From Ignavibacteriota bacterium (GTDB lineage Bacteria > Bacteroidota > Ignavibacteria > UBA10030 > UBA6906): a DNA stretch of 64,000 nt. The stretch's first letter is position 1, and each line of letters starts with the position of its first letter. The notes below the pieces were generated by a model. The model was given only the letters and a program-made list of their open reading frames with translations, had not been told where the DNA came from and searched no databases. A program made the position numbers and the translations under genes. Of the stretch, positions 43,898 to 54,605 are shown piece by piece. The stretch lies in assembly GCA_016707525.1 (NCBI GenBank), contig JADJHP010000001.1, positions 372,001-436,000 of the forward strand, in the 5' to 3' direction.

Positions 43898-44809
43898 ATG
43901 AAACGAGTGGCTGGTCGTTCGGTTCTGCTTCTCATGCTCGGGTGTGTGCTTGCCGGCCTCGTGGCCCCGGCGCATGCCGGAGAGAAGGCGGAAGCGGTGC
44001 CCGTGCTCACGGGGAATGTGCGGATCGATCTGTTCGGGCTGGACGCGTTGTCCGCCGGGCCGCGGTTGCTTACGGTCGCGGATGACATGGCCCTTCCGAC
44101 TCCCCGCAAATCGGGATGGCTCGCTGCGGGCCTCTCCCTGCTTGTCCCCGGGGCGGGAGAGTTCTACGCCGAAAGTTACTGGAAGGCAGCGATCTTCCTG
44201 GCGATCGATGTTGCCGCCATCACCATCGCGTTGAACAATGACAAGAAGGGGAACGACCAGACGTCGTTCTACCGGAACTACGCGGACGGCCATTGGAGCG
44301 CGGTCAAGTATGCGGAGTACGCGCAGACGCTGGCGCCAACGGGGAGGACGTATGCATGGAGGGTTCCGGGGACGGAGGGGATGAGCCCCTGGGACAGGCC
44401 GTGGACGCAGGTGAACTGGTCCGAGTTGAACCGGATGGAGCGCGACATCGCGGGATATTATTCCCACACGCTGCCGCCCTATGGTGAGCAACAGTACTTT
44501 GAGTTGATCGGCAAGTATCCCCAGTTCAATCAGGGATGGAATGATGCGCCGGCGGCCTTCGCGTATGGCGATCCGCTCACACCCAACTTCCTCTGGTATG
44601 CGAATGAGCGGGGGAAGGCGAACACCTACTACGAGACCGCTACACGCTGGGTGACCATTGCGGCGATCAATCATATCCTCAGTGCGGTGGATGCGGCGTG
44701 GTCTGCGAGCCTTTACAATAAGGCACAGGCGTCGATGAGTACGCGCATCGTGCCGACGCCGGAGGGGTACACAACGATGAGCATGCTCAAGTTGAGTTAC
44801 GGATTGTAG
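43898..44809 (+). CDS. hypothetical exported membrane protein, DUF5683-like
   Basis: A 303-residue protein with signal peptide (MKRVAGRSVLLLMLGCVLAGLVAPAHAG read as an N-terminal hydrophobic segment and Ala-x-Ala site). The part LAAGLSLLVPGAGEFYAESYWKAAIF resembles the P-G-x-G-Q/E-F-Y-N/A region of DUF5683-type proteins, followed by a membrane helix and a soluble tail rich in Trp and Tyr. No function is known. It is the last gene of the porU operon; its stop lies 5 bp from the stop of convergent lptG, with no terminator visible between them. Confidence 0.6.
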   Translation: MKRVAGRSVLLLMLGCVLAGLVAPAHAGEKAEAVPVLTGNVRIDLFGLDALSAGPRLLTVADDMALPTPRKSGWLAAGLSLLVPGAGEFYAESYWKAAIFLAIDVAAITIALNNDKKGNDQTSFYRNYADGHWSAVKYAEYAQTLAPTGRTYAWRVPGTEGMSPWDRPWTQVNWSELNRMERDIAGYYSHTLPPYGEQQYFELIGKYPQFNQGWNDAPAAFAYGDPLTPNFLWYANERGKANTYYETATRWVTIAAINHILSAVDAAWSASLYNKAQASMSTRIVPTPEGYTTMSMLKLSYGL

Positions 44810-44814
44810 TTGGT

Positions 44815-45921
44815 TCAAGGTCCACAGCGAAGCCCGGATGCGGAAATGGTCATCCATCTCAGCACCGCACCCCCCAGGAACAGCAGATTCGCTGCCCATG
44901 CCGTGAGCAGGGGATGGATGTCGCCATTGTAGCCGAACACCTGGCTCACCTTCATGAAGATAAGGTAGACGAAGCAGATCAGCAAACTGATGCCGAGTTG
45001 CACCCCGACGCCGCCGCGCCGGCGGATGGAAGAGAAGGGCACGCCGAACAGCACCACGATCACGGTTGCAAAGGGGAATGAGATCTTGCTGTAGTAATCC
45101 ACCTGCCACCGGGCGACATCCTGGCCGGCGCGCTGCTGGCTGTCGATGAATGATGCAAGGTCGCCGAAACTCATCTCGTCCGGCTTTTGCTGCTTCTTGC
45201 GGAGGTCGTCAGGGTTGAAATGCAATGCGCCTGCCGGCTGGACCGCGAACTCATCCATCCGTTCGCGTCCGCGGGCGAACCAGCGCCGTGTGCCGTTGTT
45301 CAGCATCCACTGCGCGCCGCTGGTATCCCACACCATGGTGAGGGCGTCCACGCGTTCGACCATCACGGTCGGGTCCGCGACGCTGAAATCCTGGATGCTG
45401 ACGCGCGAGGCGATGTTGCGCGTGTCATCGAAGTACCCGAGCGAGAGGATGCGGGTCGGGCTGTCCTGGACATAGATGTTCGCGCCGGAGGCATTCACCA
45501 CATCCTTGTGGAGGTAGACCCGCTCGATCGTGAATTTCTTCTTGTTCGCGCTCGGGACGATCCAGCCATTGAAGTAGACGGACAGTGCGCTGATCACGAG
45601 GGCGACGCCGATGTAGGGAACGAGAAGGCGATAGAGGCTGACGCCGCCGGACTTGAATGCGGTCCATTCGCCCTGGGCCGAGAGCCGTGCCGTGACGAAC
45701 AGGCTGGCGAGCAGCATGGCCACGGGAATGATGAGCTTGATGATCTCGGGGACGAAGTACACATAATAGAGGACGATGATGTCCCATCCCGCCTGTTTGT
45801 CGATGAAATCGTCCATCTTCTCCATCGCATCGATCACGATGAAGACCACGAGCACGGCCACGAGGGAGAAGAGGGCGGTGACGAGGAACTGCCGGATGAT
45901 ATAGCGGTCGATCAGTTTCAT
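44815..45921 (-). CDS. lptG: LPS export permease LptG (YjgQ family)
   Basis: Inner-membrane subunit of the LptBFG transporter that extracts LPS for delivery to the outer membrane. The 368-residue protein has the typical layout: LIDRYIIRQFLVTALFSLVAV and two more N-terminal helices, PVAMLLASLFVTARLSAQGE, AFKSGGVSLYRLLVPYI, a periplasmic jellyroll, then three C-terminal helices with FPFATVIVVLFGVPFSSIRRR. It overlaps lptF by 4 bp (ATGA), so the two are made together. Confidence 0.93.
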   Translation of the reverse strand: MKLIDRYIIRQFLVTALFSLVAVLVVFIVIDAMEKMDDFIDKQAGWDIIVLYYVYFVPEIIKLIIPVAMLLASLFVTARLSAQGEWTAFKSGGVSLYRLLVPYIGVALVISALSVYFNGWIVPSANKKKFTIERVYLHKDVVNASGANIYVQDSPTRILSLGYFDDTRNIASRVSIQDFSVADPTVMVERVDALTMVWDTSGAQWMLNNGTRRWFARGRERMDEFAVQPAGALHFNPDDLRKKQQKPDEMSFGDLASFIDSQQRAGQDVARWQVDYYSKISFPFATVIVVLFGVPFSSIRRRGGVGVQLGISLLICFVYLIFMKVSQVFGYNGDIHPLLTAWAANLLFLGGAVLRWMTISASGLRCGP

Positions 45922-47315
45922 CCGGCGCGCGCCGTTGATGGAGGGGCCGGAGGAAGCTGTTGCCGCCAGCGGCGGGGGATGAACCGTTCGAAGACGCTCC
46001 AGTTGATGAGGATCGTCTCACGTCCGATCTTGAACGTCAGGTACATCCCCATGAGCCCGATGATGATGTTCGCGCCCCACATTCCCCAGAACGGAGAAAG
46101 GATGTTGCGGTCGGCGAGCTTCTCACCGCCGATGAGGAACGCCCAGTACAGGACGAAGAAGCCGAGACTGAGCGTGGCCGCGATACCGAATCCGCCCCGG
46201 CGCGCCATGATGCCCAGCGGGGCGCCGACCAGCACGAAGATGATGCATGCGGTGGGGATCGCGTACTTCTTGTGGATCTCCACCCAATACTGATCGATCT
46301 GCCGCTCGAGCGCCTCGATCCGGAATGCGGCCGTGGCGATCGTCGAGCTGAGTGTCCGTGCCCGGATCAGTGCCGTGGTCGGTACCGGCCCGTGAGGGAT
46401 GATCGGGTTGTTCAAGCCTGCATGCCATGCCCCCGCAAGCGCCCCTTCCATCTCATCCGTCATCAGTTTCTGAACCTCGGCACGCTGTTGCGCCAGCTCT
46501 CCGGACAGACTGTCGACGACCAGCATCATTGCCGGCGCGCTGAGTTCCCGGTCGCCGCGGGTGAAGGTGGCTGCCTGCGACCGTTCAAAGTCGAACCCTT
46601 CCACATCCATGGCGATGCGGTGTTTTTCGAACCGCACCTTCCGGTAGCCCGAGCGTTCCTGCATGTCCAGTTCGTGGATCTCTCCCCGGTTGAGCAACAT
46701 GATGATCTTGCGGAAATCGGGGGAGAATGAGATCGCACCGCGCTCGGCGGTGATCACGATGTTCTTTGTCGGGTTCGTGTAGTCGTAGAGCGTCACGCCT
46801 TCGAGGTCGTTCGAATTCTCGGAGGTCTTCCGGACCAGCATACTGTAGCCGGGGAGATCCTGGGAGAAGACCCCATTCATCAGTGCGATGGTGGGCTTCT
46901 TCCGTCGGATGTCCGTGGTCAGCGCCTTCAGCCGGTGGTTGGTCTCGGGGAGGACGCTGTTGTTGAACCAGACCATGATGAGCGCGACGATGGTACCCAC
47001 GACGAACACGGGTGCCATCATGCGGTAGATGCTCACGCCGCCTGCCTTCATGGCGGTGATCTCGTTGCGGGAGGAGAGGTCGCCGAATGCCATCAGGATC
47101 GCCACGAGGACAGACATGGGTACAGCGAGGACCAGCATCCAGGAGAGGTTGAGGATCACCAGTTCGATGATCACCACACCGGACAGCCCTTTCCCGACCA
47201 GTTGATCGATGAATTTCATGACGAACTGGAGGAGGAAGATGAACATGAGCGTGACCAGCGAAAAGATGAAGGGGCCTGCATGGGCACGCACGATATACCG
47301 GTAGAGCAAGGGCAT
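45918..47315 (-). CDS. lptF: LPS export permease LptF (YjgP family)
   Basis: Partner of LptG, 465 residues. The N-terminus LYRYIVRAHAGPFIFSLVTL leads into the first helix; VPMSVLVAILMAFGDLSSRNE and MKAGGVSIYRMMAPVFVVG are family marks. The periplasmic part (about 130-330) is about 100 residues longer than usual, with a coiled-coil-like segment near LSGELAQQRAEVQKLMTDEM. The C-terminal helices start ACIIFVLVGAPLGIMARRGG. The promoter -10 box lies 5 bp before ATG 47315, so the mRNA is probably leaderless. Confidence 0.92.
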   Translation of the reverse strand: MPLLYRYIVRAHAGPFIFSLVTLMFIFLLQFVMKFIDQLVGKGLSGVVIIELVILNLSWMLVLAVPMSVLVAILMAFGDLSSRNEITAMKAGGVSIYRMMAPVFVVGTIVALIMVWFNNSVLPETNHRLKALTTDIRRKKPTIALMNGVFSQDLPGYSMLVRKTSENSNDLEGVTLYDYTNPTKNIVITAERGAISFSPDFRKIIMLLNRGEIHELDMQERSGYRKVRFEKHRIAMDVEGFDFERSQAATFTRGDRELSAPAMMLVVDSLSGELAQQRAEVQKLMTDEMEGALAGAWHAGLNNPIIPHGPVPTTALIRARTLSSTIATAAFRIEALERQIDQYWVEIHKKYAIPTACIIFVLVGAPLGIMARRGGFGIAATLSLGFFVLYWAFLIGGEKLADRNILSPFWGMWGANIIIGLMGMYLTFKIGRETILINWSVFERFIPRRWRQQLPPAPPSTARAG

Positions 47316-47320
47316 TGTTA

Positions 47321-47349
47321 AATATAACTTTCCAGCCATGTTTTTCCAA
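47321..47349 (-). promoter_or_regulatory. promoter of lptF-lptG
   Basis: Minus strand TTGGAA (47344-47349), 17 bp, TATATT (47321-47326). The expected start site falls at the lptF ATG itself. It stands almost back to back with the sprA promoter. Confidence 0.7.
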
Positions 47350-47355
47350 GTTTCC

Positions 47356-47384
47356 TTGCTATTTTCCCTCCAAATCTCTATGTT
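47356..47384 (+). promoter_or_regulatory. promoter of sprA
   Basis: TTGCTA (47356-47361), 17 bp, TATGTT (47379-47384). The leader of about 100-120 nt contains two short frames; the second (47438-47491) ends in a TGA that overlaps a TTG codon (47488) in the sprA frame. Confidence 0.65.
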
Positions 47385-47511
47385 ACTCCCACTACACAGC
47401 ATGAGGAGTCCAATATCGATCTCTGTTGGTAATGGTTATGCGCGGGTTTGAGGCAGATGGTACTGACAGCACCGTGCGAGAATCGAATTGAACTCCTTAC
47501 TCCGATATCCT

Positions 47512-50500
47512 ATGCCACGTCTTCTCCGCCTTCCGTTGCGGCAGGTGGCCATCGTTGCGAGCATCCTGAGCGCCGTCCTTCTCGGTGCGTTCCCGCTCAC
47601 TGGCTCCATCAACCCGTTCGAACCTGCAGCTCCGTCCGAACCGTCCGCACAGATACGCCCGCAAGACACCAGGACCGGACAGCAGGGACAGAACCGTCTT
47701 CCGGGATGGCTTGCGGGTCAGGATACAAGCTACCGCGACAAGTTCGGCTTCCGCGTGGATTCCCTCGGGCGCCGCGTCGATTCACTGGGCCGCTGGGTGG
47801 ATTCTCTCGGACGCAGGGTCGATTCCATCGGGCACCGGGTCGACTCTCTCGGGTTCCGGATCGATTCCCTGGGGTACCGCGTCGACTCCCTCGGTCGCCG
47901 TGTCGACAATAGTTCGCTGATCAAAGACACCACGTACGTTGTGTATCTGGATTCCACTGCGCGGCTCCGCCAGTTCAATCCGGTCCGCCATGACCCCGTC
48001 GCCGTTCAGACCTTCCCCGAGCGCACCTATCCGCTCTTTGGCACACCGAAAGGCGGGCAGTTCCGCAGAGAGGTGGTGCTGGATTCCTCCGGCACGCGGG
48101 TGAATTTCCGGGAGACACAATCCGGTGATCCCGTACGCATCCCTGTCGGGATGCCGCTGAAGGAGTACATCACGCATCGGCGGAAGGTGGAAATGCGGAA
48201 AATGTTCGCCGATGAAGCGCGGAAGCCCAAGGCGCTGACGGCGCGCAATGACCTCGGCGAACTGCTCAGCACGATCACCCAGATCAGCATCCCGATCCCG
48301 CCGAATCCGATCTTCAGCATCTTCGGCAAACCCCAGATCAATCTGAATATCAGCGGAGCCGTGGACATCAAGGCCGGATTCCGCAATACGCAGACGGACC
48401 AGACGACGATCTCGCGGCTGGACCAGAGCCGGAACGAGCCGGACTTCAGTCAGGACGTACAGGTGAATGTGAACGGCACCATCGGCGACAAGCTGGTGAT
48501 CGCCGCCGACTGGAACACCCAGCGCACGTTCGAGTACGAGAACCAGTTGAAGATCAAATACACCGGGTACGACGATGAGATCGTGCGGAGCGTCGAGGCC
48601 GGTAACGTGTCGCTGCAAACGCCCTCGGCGTTCATCGGAAGCTCGCAGGCCCTGTTCGGCGTCAAAGCGCAGTTCCAGATGGGGCCGTTGACCCTGACGG
48701 CGCTCGCCTCGCAGAAGAAAGGTCAGATCAAAGAGGTCGCCGTCTCCGGTGGTTCCAAGGAACAGACCTTCGAGATGAAGGCGTTCGAGTTCGCCACGAA
48801 CCACTTCTTCGTCGATACGACATACCGGAGTCTCTACGAGCAGTACTACCTCAATGAGCCGCCGCTGGTGGACGGCGACAACCAGATCGTGGAAGAAGAG
48901 GTCTGGATCCAGCGGCAGGGCGGCATCCCTGATCCCAATGAGCGGCTTGGCGTGGCATTTATCGATCTCCCGACCCGGCCGGGTACGTCGGGTATGACGA
49001 ATCGTACCGGAATGCCACCGATGTGCCAGGGCAGATCGAAACAGGCCCCATGATCCGGCTGGACCGGTCGCAGTATGAACTGGATGGCGACGGCTACCTT
49101 GGCGTGCTGTCCTTGAATGCTGCCGTGGGCGACCAGCAGATCGTGGCCATCGCCTACCGCCGGGCGACCAATGGAGTGCAGTTCGGCGAACTGACGCGCG
49201 ATGTTGGCAACGACAGCATCGCGATCGCGAAACGCCTCGTGCTTGTTCTTGTGAAGCCGAAGAACCTTCTGTCGAGCGGCAGGTCGTATGCCCATGCCTG
49301 GGAGAAACTGCTCAAGAACATCTATCCCATCCAGGGTATCGGGCGCAATGTGAAGAAGACCGGCTTCTCGCTGGACATCTTCCGGCGCGTGCCGGGGGGC
49401 GAAGACCAGAACAGCATTCTGAACGAGCCATTGCTCCGCGTCTTCGGCCTTGACAAGTTCAACAGCGATGATACCCCGGCACAGACCGGTGACGGCCAGT
49501 TCGATTATCGTCCGGGCCGCACGATCAATCAGGCCCGTGCCGAGATCATCTTCCCGAGCCTCAAGCCCTTTTACTGGGGCGTGAACGACTATTTGGGTAT
49601 CCAGGGGACGATCCTGAAGGATTCGTCCGAGTACTTCTATCCTGAGGTGTATGACACCACGCGTACCTTTGCCGAACAGGCGTTGCGCAACAGGTACGTC
49701 ATCCGCGGCAAGGCGACCGGTGAAGCGACCTCGCGCTATGCCCTCGGATTCAACGTCGTTGAAGGCAGCGTGCAGGTGATCCTGGATGGCCGCACCTTGC
49801 TGGCGAACGTCGATTATACCGTTGACTATATCATCGGTGAAGTGGTGATCAAGAACGACCGGGCATTGGTGCCCGGGGCGAACCTGCAGATCAAATACGA
49901 GCAGAACGATCTGTTCCAGCTCGCTTCCAAGACGCTGCTCGGTGCGCGGGGCGACATCGCGATCGCGCCGAACGTGAACTTCGGTTTCACCGTGATGAAC
50001 CTCAATCAGCAGACCTTGAGCGACAAGGTGCGCCTGGGCGAAGAACCGAACAACAACACCATCTTCGGGGTGGACGGGAGCGCGACGTTCGATCTGCCGT
50101 TCCTGACCCGTGCTCTGGATGCGTTGCCGCTCCTGCAGACGCGCGAACCCTCGATGATCAAAATCTCGGGCGAAGCGGCCTATATGCTTCCCGATCCGAA
50201 TACGAAAAAGAGCCCGATCCCGACCGACAACAGCGAAGGCATCGCGTACATCGACGACTTCGAAGCGGCGCGCCGTTCCATCCCCGTCGGTATCTCCTAT
50301 GCGGCGTGGACGATGGGGAGTCCGCTGGGCGACAATTTTCATTTCCCGGGCTTTGCCGATTCGGTGAAAATGTACTCGCGCGCGAGGATGGAGTGGTTCA
50401 ACCGCCTGCCGACCGATGTCAAGCTCACGAGATATCTACCCGCGTAAGGAACCCGGGAACGCGGCGAACGATCAGGCGACGGTGCTGGATTTCCGGTATT

Positions 50501-53500
50501 ATCCGGACCGACGGGGTATGTTCAATTACAGTCCTGACCTTGGCACCACGCTGCGCCCGAACAGGAACTGGGCGAGCGTGATGAAGCCGCTGTCGGTCTC
50601 CGCGATCAACCTGTCGAAGGAGAACATCAACTTCATCGAACTCTGGATGCAGGTGAACCGGGCCCCCGTCGGAGCAAAGATGCTGATCGATATCGGCGCC
50701 ATCAGCGAAGACGCGATCCCGAACCGCATCCTGAATTCCGAAGACCTCGTCGTCAGTTCCTATCCGAACGGTGTGCTCCAGGATGGAGAGGACGTCGGTA
50801 TCGATATGCTTTCCGATGGTCAGGAGAAGCTGCGCTATCAGGCCATGATCGCGGCCTACCCGGAGATGGCCGGGGACCCCAGCGGCGACAACTATGCGTA
50901 CAACAATTCCACGGTAAGTACCGCGCAGGAGGATTTTTCGCGCATCAACGGCACTGACGGCAACAAGGACGGCCCGAGCGGGCGCATCCCGGACACCGAA
51001 GACCTCAACGCCAACGGCGTCGTGGACCTCGCGAACTCGTACTACGAGTATGAGGTCCCCCTTGATACCGTGCCGTCACGCAATCCCCTGATCGTTGGCG
51101 GTGGGAACAAGGGATGGTACCAGTTCAGGATCCCCATCCGCGACTACGTCCTCACGGTCGGCACACCGTCGCAGGAAAACATCGAGTTCATTCGTGTTGC
51201 CTTCGCAAACGAGTCCGACACGATCGCGGTACGCATCGCGGACTTCAACCTCGTCGGCAACCAGTGGCAGAAGGCCCTTGCGGATCAGAACGACACCACG
51301 TTCGAAGTGACGGTCGTGAATATCGAGGACAATCCCGAGTACCAGAGCCCGCCGTTCGTTATCCGCGAACGCGACCGGACACGTCCCGATGAAGAAGTGT
51401 ACGCCAACGAGCAGTCGCTCGCGCTCGTCGTGAAGGACCTCCCGGTGGGGCAGTCGCGACAGGCGGTGAAGTTCTATACGTATCGCGCATTGGACCTCTT
51501 CAATTACAAGAAGATGAAGATGTTCCTGCACGGCGATAAGAACTTTGTCTACATCGATGAGAACCGGTATGATGCCGAGTTCTACTTCCGGTTCGGTCTC
51601 GACAGTTTGAACTACTACGAATACCGCGCGCCGATCCACGCGGGGTGGGACGGGCAGAATGAGGTGATCATCAATTTTGAAGACCTCACTGCCGTGAAGC
51701 AGGCACGGGATTCCGTGAGGACCATATCCCCCCCGATCCCCGTGAAGGGCGGCCCTCCGGGTGCGGTCTATCGTGTGCTCGGCAGTCCGTCGTTGACGCA
51801 GGTCGTCTATCTTGCCGCAGGCATCGAGAACCCGCAAGGGAAGGGATCAGGACGTCCGTTGTCGGGGGAGATCTGGCTGGATGAATTGCGGTTGACATCG
51901 GTGGATGACACGCCGGGATGGGCCTACAGGTTCGACACCCAGGTGAAACTCGCCGACCTCGGATCGGTGGCCTTCAATTATTCGCGGGTCGACCCGAACT
52001 TCCACACGCTGGAGCAGCGCTTCGGTTCGCGTCAGCTCTCGACGAACTGGGGTATGAGCGCAGCGATCCAGGCCGAGAAATTCCTGGATGAGAACTGGGC
52101 CGGTACCTCGCTGCCCCTGTCGTATTCGCATACCGAGAGTATGGCCGAACCGCGCTATCTGCCGAATTCGGACGTGCTCGTGACCGAGGCGGCGACGCAG
52201 ACGCGGGAGAAGGTCATCCGTGCGGGGGGGACGGAACAGGCCGGGCAGGAAGCGGCGGATGCGATCGTCCGCGAATCGGAGACGCGCCGCGTGACCGACA
52301 CCTATGCCGCGCCGAACTTCCGGATCAATCTTCCGTCGGATGCCTGGTACATCCGCGACACGTTCAACAGGCTCAACTTCGGATTCACGTATACGAAATC
52401 CACGGAGCGGAGCCCCTCGGTGGTGTCCCGCACATCCTGGTCCTGGAACGCGCGCATCCAGTACGCGATCACCTTCCCGGCAGATGCGTTCATCCAGCCC
52501 TTCCGCGACCTCTTTGAGGGCATCTGGTTGCTGGACGACTACAAGGATTTCAAGATCTTCTATGCTCCGTCCAATTTCACCTGGTCGATCAGCGCCACCC
52601 GTGCGCGCGACAATTCCCTGCAGCGTGCGGCCGGGGCGCAGGAGATCATCTCGCGCAATTTCTCGGCCTCGCGGCAGTTCGGATTCGGCTACAAGCTGAC
52701 CGAAGGCGGGCTCACGAACCTGTCGGGCGATTACAGCGTCAGCGTGGAATCCAGCCTTCTGGATTTCGAGCTCGATCAGCGGAAGCAGCAGCGGCCGTTC
52801 TCGTCGATCCTGAGCGATATCTTCTTCGGCGACAAGTTCATCAACTTCGGGCAGGATACGCGCTACGGGCAGCGGATGTCGTTCAATTCCAAACCCAACA
52901 TCCCGAACCTGTTCAACATCAAGAAATTCCTGGATGTGTCGTTTTCCTATGGCGTGGATTACTCATGGCAGAACACCCTGACGCGCGGTGATATCGGGAA
53001 ATCGGCCGGATGGAATTCGAACATCAACATGACGTTCAACTTCCGGATGAAGCAGTTGTTCGATCCGCTCTTCGAGGATAAGCCGGGTGCGCCTGGAGCG
53101 CCCCAGCCTCCCACAGGCGGACGCGGCAGGCGTGGCAGCGTGGAAGGGGCAGCGTTGCGCGAACAGGAAGGCGATACGACGCGCGTCGCAGATTCGACGA
53201 GCTCAGGGGGCGGCCTCGCAAAGTTGGTCGGCCAGTTGACGAACCTCGCGAAGCTGTTCATCAAGGTGCCGCTCCTGGATTACGACAACATCAACGTCAC
53301 CTTCACCCAGACGAACAACACGCAGAACAGCGGCGTGGTGGGCCGTGCAGGATTCCTGAACTTCTGGGGGCGTATCCCGTTCGCGCAGGATGCCGATCCG
53401 AAGAACGGACCGTCGCGCCTCTATCAGCTTGGCCTGATCTCCGACCCGGCAGGTTCGCTCACGAACTTCGGCACCCGGCCAAAATTCCCCTGGTTCGGAT

Positions 53501-54573
53501 GGGATGTGGAGCAGGGCCTCAGGGCACCCGGGGGCGTGCTCGTGAACAATTTCCGCCAGAACAACCGGCTGGCATTGAAGACCTCACGCGGACTCTGGGA
53601 AGGCGCGCGTCTGGACCTGAACTGGACCGTCGGATGGGCGTACAACAGGTCGCAGAACATCACCACCGACTCGGTCTATGGTATTCCGACAGTGTTCAAT
53701 ACGACCACGTCAGGGAGTGTGGATCGTTCCTTCCTGACGTTCCCGGACGTCCTCTTCCTCGGGTCCTTCAAGACGAGCCTCAAGGAGGTCAGCAAGCGGT
53801 ATGGTGAACTGAAGAACGACAAAGACAACACCAAGAGCGACGAAGAGAAGCTGAATCAGGCGTTCGAAGAAGGATTTGAGGCGCTGCCGTTCATGCGGAA
53901 GGTCTTCGGCGATTTTGCTCCGCGTGTGAACTGGGCGTTGCGGTGGGATGGCCTCGAAAAACTGCCGTTGTTCCAGAAGTTCGTCACCCGCCTGTCGCTG
54001 GACCATTCGTACAACTCGAACTTTACGCGCCAGTATCAGAACCGGCCGGGTGGTGGCGGCGAGCGGACCGACGGGCAGCGCGTGATGTATGGGTTTTCGC
54101 CGCTCATCGGCGCGAACTTCACGTTCAAGGAGCTGTGGAAGGGCTCATTCGGCGCGAATTTGCGCTATAACTCGACGACCTCGTACGACCTGACCACATC
54201 ATCGCGCAACATCGTGGAAGCCCTTTCGCAGGAGATCTCGGTGACGGCCTCTTATGCCCGGCGCGGGTTCGAGATCCCGTTCTTTGGCCTGGCATTGAAC
54301 AATGACGTGGATATGAGCTTCTCGTATTCGGTCACCAAGAACTCCCGCGTGACCTACGATGTTTCAAAGTTGGATGTGAATGTGACGGGAACCCCGTTGG
54401 AGGGGACCACCCGAACGGTGATCGAGCCCCGTATCAAATACGTGCTCAGTCTCCGGGTGAATGCATCCGTGTACTACCGGTACACCAAGATCGCACCGGA
54501 CGACTCCGGTTCACGTATCCCCGGCAGCACGACCAACGAGGCCGGTCTGGATATCCATATCTCCATCCAGTAG
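47512..54573 (+). pseudogene. sprA: T9SS translocon protein SprA, split by two compensating indels
   Basis: SprA (Sov) is the giant outer-membrane barrel through which T9SS cargo leaves. Corrected length is about 2353 residues, normal for the family. The N-terminus has a signal-anchor (VAIVASILSAVLLGAFPL), a heptapeptide repeat, then PIPPNPIFSIFGKPQINLN and ADWNTQRTFEYENQLKIKY. The frame shifts at 48990-48992 (one base missing after PTRPGTSG) and at 50430 (one extra base, after PTDVKLT, before DIYPRKE). The parts 47512-48990, 48993-50429 and 50431-54573 join into one protein with AYRRATNGVQFGELT, YIDDFEAARRSIPVGISYAAW and a C-terminal barrel ending LDIHISIQ. The net shift is zero and all blocks are conserved, so sequencing error is more likely than decay. 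TTG 47488 is an alternative start. Confidence 0.88.
47752..47908 (+). repeat. 21-bp tandem repeat encoding RVDSLGx heptads in SprA
   Basis: About 7.5 units of a 21-bp minisatellite give RVDSLGR, RVDSLGR, WVDSLGR, RVDSIGH, RVDSLGF, RIDSLGY, RVDSLGR, RVD. The spacing of Val/Ile and Leu fits a coiled coil or a stalk. The DNA units have diverged at third positions, so the repeat is old and its protein pattern is kept. Confidence 0.9.
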
Positions 54574-54605
54574 GTGGGGCAGGACAGAGAAAGGGCAGTG
54601 TGCTG

